The notes under the pieces are model-generated. The model did not search any database and was not told the DNA's origin. It saw nothing but the letters and a program-made list of their open reading frames with translations. Positions 57,727-64,000 of a DNA stretch of 64,000 nucleotides are shown here, piece after piece. The first letter of the stretch is position 1. Every line of letters begins with the position of its first letter. Made by a program: the position numbers and the translations under genes. The DNA lies in NCBI GenBank assembly GCA_001972305.1, contig BDDD01000917.1, positions 429,426-493,425 on the forward strand, written 5' to 3'. This DNA comes from Cephalotus follicularis (lineage: Eukaryota > Streptophyta > Magnoliopsida > Oxalidales > Cephalotaceae).

Positions 57727-59120
57727 TTAGGAATAAGTCATGCAATCAGCTGCTTGTACTGTATTCATGTCTGTATAACAATCATTTAATCAATAAATAT
57801 GTTTTTATTTTTGCTATGTGGCTATGAGTTCATTTATATCGCATTAATGCATGTTTTATTTATAAAGAATGTCCTGAGATTAAAGTTTGAGTACCAACTT
57901 TATGATGAGATCATGATGTGAGAATTGGAATCTCGGTAAACTTTATTCTGAAATCCTCCTAGTCGTAGGATTAGTAATCAAGGCATTAATTGGGTGTGGC
58001 GGTCTTATGCATTGAGACAGGTGAGTTAGCGACAATGGATCCACCTCTCCCAGTAAAGCGATAATATGCTTAGACCGATTGTTGTTGTTGGCCAAATTAG
58101 TCCTTAGCCAAGGTAGCAATGATATCGCGAAGAGTATCAGATATCACTGATACATATTAGAGGGGCACCTCCAATATGGTTTTAGTTAGCAACAAAAAAT
58201 CAAGTATTCTGCAAATTAAATTATTAGGGTTTGACACTTTCCATACCCTAGATTTAATTATAGCATTGATGGTAGAAGTATTGAACATACACGTAATTGC
58301 AATTCAAGGTTCAAAGCAAATTCATATTACCTGGGGATTAGTATGCATTGCTAGATGTCGATGCTGATCAGTAGAAGTCTTGAGACAGTTTGATAACCTA
58401 TCTCGGAGGAAAAAGAATTAAAAGAGTTATTTAATTTGAAATTCCAATTAGAATAATTTTCATGTGATGGAAAATACTTAATTAGATAATTGCAGGATTC
58501 GCGATTTAATTCTACGGCCAGCGTAATAGTGAATCTATAGGGTCACACACAATACGAGTGTTGAACTCCAATACTGGTTGTGAAGAAAATAAATTAGTGT
58601 AACACACTAATTAATTAAATCATAAGATGATTGAATTATTACTGACTTTTATCAAATAATAGTTGACTAGGTCAAATTTAAAGGCTAGATTATTTTTTCA
58701 AGCTTATCTTTCTCATCATTCCTTACTAGCATGAGAGAGGAAAAGAAAACACCTATACCTTACACCTAGTTAATGGCCAAAATTTTGAGGGATAGAGAGA
58801 AAGAGTTTTATCTTGATCTTTTGGCTTGAAATTCCTAAGAAGAGAGGTGGAGAAAATCTTGGAGATCACTTGGTGTGGACATCCTTGGAGGCTTTTCTAT
58901 TCTTGAAGGCTATCCTGGATCTTGATCTCAAGTGAAGGAGAGAGTATATTGAGTATGTTTGTTGATATTTTCTTTAAGCTTATATATTGTTATAGTTTGT
59001 AAACAACTTAGTACACACTAATTGATCCTTAGGAAATGAAATAATTTAAACTTCGCTGATCTTCTTCAAAACCAATTCTAAAAGAAGAAAAATTGAGATT
59101 TTTCCTTGAAATATAACCTA
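57727..59120 (+). mobile_element. Copia-type LTR piece
   Basis: It starts TGTTAGGAATAAGTCATGCA, with the TGTTAG start and an AT-rich early part (TCAATAAATATG) like Copia LTRs. The GGGTCACACACAATACGAGT block (58540) and the AAATAATTTAAACTTCGCTG block (59041) are wordings common near the end of plant Copia LTRs. The true end and any target repeat are not clear. It may be the end of G's LTR or a separate insertion. Confidence 0.5.
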
Positions 59121-59766
59121 GTTAATTCATTTCATTCAAATTGTATCCAAGCCTAATTAGTGCATCTAAGTTGTTTGAATATTGATTTGCTTGAATTGAT
59201 TGAGAAAATGAGTTAGTTTTTGATGATTTTGGTACTTGGTTTTGTAAGGATACCATGCCAAATTTTTACAAGGTTTGCTTATATATAAGATATATGAGTA
59301 TGGTTGGAAATAGAACGAGGGAAGTATATTTATCTTTAGTGACGATCATTTCGCAAGGTGTATAGTTAAACATTTAATGTTCTTTGACTTTTCATTTATT
59401 GGTGACAATTTTGTAAGAATTTGATTTTTACAAGATAAGATTTACTTTAACAATGTAATTTTTTGCCAAATGGGAGACTTAATCCTAACCATCGAGTAAC
59501 ATGAGATAGATGGTGGAGATTTAGCCTTGGTTTAAATTATTATACTAAAGAGAATTTAATCTTAGCCATTCATTTTGATAATTGAAATGAAAGGTTAGAA
59601 TTTTTTCTTGTTTTTCCATAAAATCATGAGATGATTAATTTGATAAAGTTTAGGATTTAGGGTTTCAAACCCTAAACCCTAACTTTAGGGTTCCAAACCC
59701 TAATTACCGAAATTGATATTTATTTTGCGCCTTGCTTTGTGGTGGACCAAATATGAATAGTATAAC
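59121..59766. other. AT-rich stretch with a telomere-type motif; no gene seen
   Basis: It has no LTR ends, ORF of note or repeat array. It carries two related segments around AATTTAATCTTAGCCATTCA and GACTTAATCCTAACCATCGA (59465-59490 and 59553-59575), and the TTTAGGG-type motif at 59655-59703. It could be unique flanking DNA or a decayed element. Confidence 0.5.
59655..59703. repeat. Interstitial telomere-type motif (TTTAGGG/CCCTAAA)
   Basis: TTTAGGGTTTCAAACCCTAA and ACCCTAACTTTAGGGTTCC-type copies stand in both orientations within 50 bp, four copies in all. The motif is the plant telomere unit, and AAACCCTAA is also the telo-box of plant promoters. Confidence 0.8.
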
Positions 59767-59980
59767 TGTAATGACCGTAATTTTTAAATTCTATGTATAT
59801 TATATAATTAATGAATAAAATATACTTTGAATTAAAATGTAATGCTTAATTGTCCTTTTGATTGAGCTAATTGCTGTTATTGAATTGAATTGAGGGTTTA
59901 ATTGAATGGAAATTGTACTAAATTAAGTTAAATTTAAAGTTGGTGGAATAAAGTTTAAGAAATCAAAGTTTTGGCGCTTG

Positions 59981-60080
59981 ATAGTCGACTGTCGCAGAGG
60001 AACAGTCGACTGTAGTAGAGAAACAATCGCCTGGTCTCGTAAAGGGACAGTTGACTGTTAGAGGAAACAGTCTACTAGGA
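59981..60080 (+). repeat. Upstream palindrome array of I
   Basis: Units ATAGTCGACTGTC, ACAGTCGACTGTAG, ACAATCGCCTGG, ACAGTTGACTGTT and ACAGTCTACTAGG are spaced about 20-24 bp, 215-310 bp after the LTR start. Confidence 0.85.
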
Positions 60081-60803
60081 GAGCTCAGACATGTGTCTGT
60101 GCATGGCAATTGAAAATAGAGCAAGGCGTGAATCATAGGACAGGTGTTAGGCGACAAATGAACGTGGCACAAACGTGTCACCAGCTGCTCACAATGGATG
60201 ACTTAGTGTCTTCTGTGTGTCCTGAGCTATGTAAACTGTAAAGAAGAAACAAAACAATGAGTTAGGGAGAAGGAAGAAAATGTTGGAACTTTGAGTTAGA
60301 GGTATTTCTGAAGCACTGATACAAAATTCCTTATATCAGCTATTGCATGAGTGAATTGAGAGTTAGAAATATCACTGAAAAGAGAGAGATCATCTACTGC
60401 ATTGAGTGTGCATGCTAAATTAGAGTTTCAAGGTGGAGTTGGAAGCTGAAGGTTTGAATGGTAAGCTACTGGTTTAAATTCAGTTGCTGATTAAGGTTAA
60501 AAAGTTATGTATAGCTACTGATTTCGTATGTATACCTACTGTTAACATGCACATATAGTTAAATTCTGGAGACTATTGAAGTTGATTGGAATTGGTGGAG
60601 TATTGAAACTCAAAAAGAAGAATCACTCAATTGATTCTGGGATGGCGAATTGAGGTAGGATTTATGATATTATTCTAAAAATATAGGATTCATATCGTGT
60701 TGATATGGTTTGCGTTTGATTGCATGTTGAATTGGAGTGAATTGAAATGTGATAAGCATGCTCTGTTTTACTGTTTTCTTCTGGAAACTGATATTCTGGG
60801 GAA

Positions 60804-60945
60804 ACAGTCGACTGTTCATGTTAACAGTCGACTACTGAATGTATACAGTCGACTGTTCAGGATTAACAGTCGACTACTCAATAAGGACAGTCGACTGTGC
60901 AAGGAAATAGCCGACTTATAATAGAAATAGTCGACTGTTAGGGGA
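60804..60945 (+). repeat. Downstream palindrome array of I with a 20-21 bp step
   Basis: Seven consecutive units lie 20-21 bp apart: CAGTCGACTGTTCATG, CAGTCGACTACTGAATG, CAGTCGACTGTTCAGG, CAGTCGACTACTCAATA, CAGTCGACTGTGCAAGG, TAGCCGACTTATAATAG and TAGTCGACTGTTAGG. CTG and CTA endings alternate, hinting at a 42 bp pair unit. Confidence 0.9.
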
Positions 60946-62278
60946 TATTTTCTACACTGAAGTGCACTGTTTAGGCTAATTCGCATGTAATTTCATGAGC
61001 TTTCTTAAGAGATGATTCCAACAATCAACCCCTGCTATTTGTAATAAAAATACAAGACTTGAACGACTTATGCATCCATTGTTTGATTGCATATAATGCT
61101 ATTGATTGTACGGTTATTGTTCACTGTTGCAATCCTTGAACTGTTATATTGTTATGCAATTACATATTGCTACTGCTTGTTTTTAATAGTTTATATCTAT
61201 CAAAGTGTTTGTAAATACTACTATTTCAAGGATCTAATTTTTGAATGCTATATGCATAATTAAATGTTTTCAACTACTGTTTTTAAAGAAAACATAGTGT
61301 TATTGTATTGATTTCTCCAAGTGAAAACTACTGTAGTGTTTTACTGTTTTCTTAAATGAAAACTCGGTGTATTGTTACCGTTCCCTCAAAATGGGAACTT
61401 ACTGAAGTGTTTTACTATTTTCTCAAAATGAGATTTTATCGAACTGTTTTACTGTTCTCAAAATGAGATTGCGGATATATTACATTATATATGTAATAAT
61501 CTATATTGTACTGTACTATTTGTGATTGATAGTTTCTGTTGGTCCTGTAATCAGAGTGCATCACGGACTATAGAGGTTGTCCTATGTGTCAGGAGTTGGC
61601 AAGAGCTTATACACCAAATTTATCTGTAACGCAAATCGTGCGTGTTAATTGCCCGCCAAGTGCCAGCAATAGTGTTTACCTTTTCTATCATCATCGGAGT
61701 GCATGGTGGTAGTTAGGTGGTGCATCATTTGACCTAGGAGGTAGCGATAGATGACACCCACTAGTGCTCTTCGGACAACTAGATTGTTTGTACCCTTGTG
61801 TGGTATTCTTGATAAGTGATTGTTTGTAGCCACTTGGCATGGTAGCTTATATATATTGATATACATGTATGTACTGTTTTCAAAATATAAACTGTCATGC
61901 ATGATTGCGTCTTTATATTCATTCTCATGCATATTTCCTACTTAGTCGAGTGAGGACAAAGGCTAATACCTACAATTTCATATTGACATGGAGATTGGAG
62001 TTATGCTGCTGAAGCTATACTTGGACTATTCTATTTTAAGGTAGTTAAAGTTGTACTGTAATAATGTCATACTCTGGTCGTTATATTTGCGTTGATAATA
62101 TGTAATATATAACTTGTGTTGTATTAAGCTTAAGCATGTAGTATGGGCTACATGTGTATGCGTTTTAAATAACCCAGTATGAATAAATTCTTCCGCAAAA
62201 GTTTTAAAATTTTGATTATTGAAAAATACTGGATTAATTGATAACCATGTGTTAAATGGAAACGGGGCATGACAAGCA

Positions 62279-62290
62279 TGGTATCAAAGC
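62279..62290 (+). other. Primer-binding site of I
   Basis: TGGTATCAAAGC stands four bases after the LTR end, a Met-initiator type site with one change from the usual TGGTATCAGAGC. Confidence 0.87.
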
Positions 62291-62385
62291 TTATATTAAA
62301 TTATAAGCTATCGCTGTGATACTATCATCGGCAACTAAGTGAATTGTTTCTTGATGATTAAGATAATTTCCTTATAGGAAACATA

Positions 62386-63470
62386 ATGGATCATCGAAGG
62401 GGAAGGCGTGCAAGGCCTAGAGCCGAAGAAGAAGCAAAGCCCTGCAAGTGAATACGGAGAGAAGTGCACTGGATTGCATGGCGGATATTTTCCAACAGCT
62501 GATGCAAGACAATGCAGCGAATAAGGAACAGTTGCAGCAAATCCATATCCTTTATCATTCTAGTGGATTTGGGAGAGATTTGGAGAGATTCATGAGGCAG
62601 AATCCTCAAATGTTCAAGGGCGAACTGGATGCCACTGTAGCGAAACAGTGGATAAAGGATATGGAGAAGATATTTGCTGCACTTGAGTGTACGGATGAGA
62701 AAAAGTTGAACTTTGCCGTTTACCGCTTATGGGGAGAAGCTACCTATTGGTGGTAAATGATTGAAGCAAAGTGGGAATCCCTGGATCTTGACAGGACTTG
62801 GGACAGATTCCAGTTCGAGTTCTTGGAGGCCTATGTTCCACAGATGGAGCGTGACCGAAGGGAGACTGAACTGCTGGCGTTACGTCAAGGAGAGATGACA
62901 GTAGCTCGATACCATACCAGATTCATCTAGTTGGCAAGCCAAAATCCCTATCTAGTGGAGGGTGAATCCAGAAAAATTAGACTATTCTTGAAAGGTTTGA
63001 GGCCTGATATTAGATCTAAACAGGTTGTACTGCAGCTAGAGTCTTTTGTTGATGTTACTGAGAAAGCAAGAATTCTGGAGGTTGATGCTAATGAACGAAG
63101 GATGGAGAGGTCTCGTGGTTCTCAATCGAGACCTGCTTATTCACAAGGGCAGGGAAGTAATAATCCTACTGGATCTTTGAAGTCTGGTAATAAGGGACAA
63201 GGAGATTCTCGATGAAATACTTCTCATTCAAGGACTCCTAATCGAAGCAGCCAACAGAGTTCTGGAGGGTGTAGTTTGTGTGGTCTTTCGAACCACAATG
63301 AAAATGCGTGCTGGAAGAAAATGGGAAAGTGGTTAACGTGTGGCTCGCAAGAACATCAGTTGAAGGATTGTCCGATAGTGAGAGCCCAATAAGGAAGTGC
63401 TGGAGTTAGTGGAAGTGGCGAGACTGCTCAACCGTGGAAGGATACTGGCAAGGGGATAATGAAAGGTTGA
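62386..63470 (+). pseudogene. gag of element I
   Basis: It begins MDHRRGRRARPRAEEE, as in C gag (MDGRRRRGRRRP). Then FGRDLERFMRQNPQMFKGEL, WIKDMEKIFAALECTDEKKL and FAVYRLWGEATYWW; EFLEAYVPQMERDRRETELL; KIRLFLKGLRPDIRSKQVVL; a Ser/Gln/Gly-rich basic linker; and zinc-knuckle wording (CSLCGLSNHNENACWKKMGK) near 63275-63365. It is closest to A gag. Broken, with few breaks. Confidence 0.88.
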
Positions 63471-64000
63471 GTATACACTTTATCTAGAGAAGACTTGCCA
63501 GAGTCTACTTCTGTTGTGGGAGGTACAATTTTCATATATGGTATAGTAGCTCGCGTATTGATTGATCCGGGAGCTACACACTCATTCATTGCATCATATT
63601 TTTTGTGTAACTTGCATTGTGTGACTGCTTACTTACAGTATGTGCTGGAGGTGAATACTCAACCTGGTGGCTGCTTGCTGACCGATACTGTAGTGAATAA
63701 CTGTGAGATCACGATAGCTGGGGTTCAGCTATTTGCTGATCTGATTGTACTACCGATCCAAGATTTTGATATTATCTTAGGGATGGATTGGATCTATATT
63801 CATCGAGCTTGTGTTGATTGTTACAATAAGGTAGTGACTTTTCATCTTTCAGATGGAACTGTATTTCAATTCATGGGTGAAAAGAATTCTTCTGCTCTGA
63901 TTATTTCTTATACCCGAGCAAAGAAATATCTCGAGAAAGGATGCGAAGGTTACTTGGCTTGTGTGGTGGACAACACAAAAGGTATGCCTAGTATGGAACA
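63471..64000 (+). pseudogene. Protease region of element I, cut by the window end
   Basis: Wording typical of Ty3 retropepsin (RVP_2 type): LPESTSVVGGTIFIYGIVAR, then VLIDPGATHSFIASYF with the DxGAT-like active-site loop, VTAYLQYVLEVNTQPGGCLL, DLIVLPIQDFDIILGMDWIY and VDCYNKVVTFHLSDGTVFQF. It ends near YLACVVDNTKGMPSME, where the linker toward RT should follow. The RT part lies outside the window. Confidence 0.88.

Larger units (their letters stand above)
59767..62274 (+). mobile_element. 5' LTR of Ty3 element I
   Basis: The LTR is 2508 bp, starting TGTAATGACCG and ending GGGGCATGACA. Upstream array at 59981-60080, a GAG-rich leader around 60370, a splice-donor-like GAGGTAGGAT at about 60650, downstream array at 60800-60945, the block AGTGAGGACAAAGGCTAATA near 61950, and GTAGTATGGGCTACATG near 62138. 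It is followed by a primer site and gag, so this is a 5' LTR; the partner lies beyond the window. Confidence 0.92.

Noticed and set aside
58176-58367. Short plus-strand frame of 63 residues
   Set aside because: It lies in Copia-LTR-like DNA, has no recognisable domain, and its length is expected by chance in AT-rich sequence.

Overview
This 64 kb window is plant nuclear repeat DNA, almost certainly from an angiosperm. I find no host gene, rRNA or tRNA gene and no CRISPR array. Nearly every base belongs to LTR retrotransposons nested in one another. The plant signs are: Ty3 chromovirus pol of the Tekay/Del kind with a chromodomain-like tail; an Athila-like gag-protease element with an Asp-tRNA-type primer site; Ale/Ivana-like and Sirevirus-like Copia parts; Met-initiator primer sites (TGGTATCAGAGC); and a short TTTAGGG telomere-type motif. 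The species cannot be named from the sequence.

Layout. 1-619 is the end of a Ty3 LTR (L). 620-2998 is the 3' end and LTR of a Sirevirus-like Copia element (S). 2999-27511 is a minus-strand Ty3 element (A), split by a fairly complete Ty3 element C (5923-14673, target repeat GGAAT) and by element B (16614-26986, target repeat GTCTT/GTCTC), whose LTRs are 3.5 kb long. From 27512 a plus-strand Copia element (G) begins. Ty3 element F (30904-36337, target repeat AATTC) splits its RT/RNase H region. The large composite D (37305-54373, target repeat TATTA) splits its 3' LTR. D holds two partial minus-strand LTRs, two other plus-strand LTR pieces (H, K) and a young Athila-like non-autonomous element E (44957-53065, target repeat AGGTC/TGGTC). 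54379-59766 holds more Copia-type LTR sequence, interrupted by a solo LTR J (55082-57513, target repeat CCCCA). 59767-64000 is the 5' LTR and gag-protease start of another Ty3 element (I), which runs off the window.

Main observation. The LTRs of at least nine element copies, both Copia and Ty3, carry dense arrays of a 10-14 bp near-palindrome with core RYCGAC, mostly GTCGAC or GCCGAC. There are two flavours: CAGTCGACTG/CAGCCGACTG and AGCGTCGACGCT. Units recur about every 20-22 bp (about 30 bp in B), close to two or three DNA helical turns. In six Ty3 families the arrays sit at two fixed places: about 150-300 bp after the LTR start, upstream of the probable promoter, and again about 0.75-1.8 kb in, downstream of a purine-rich leader. 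RYCGAC is the known core of the DRE/CRT element bound by DREB/CBF (AP2/ERF) factors. The arrays may therefore be a shared stress-response or silencing module that unrelated retroelements acquired or converged on. The second most interesting item is element E, a gag-protease-only Athila-like element whose pol position is taken by an unfamiliar ORF with an FYWW repeat.

All boundaries, counts and percentages were read by eye.
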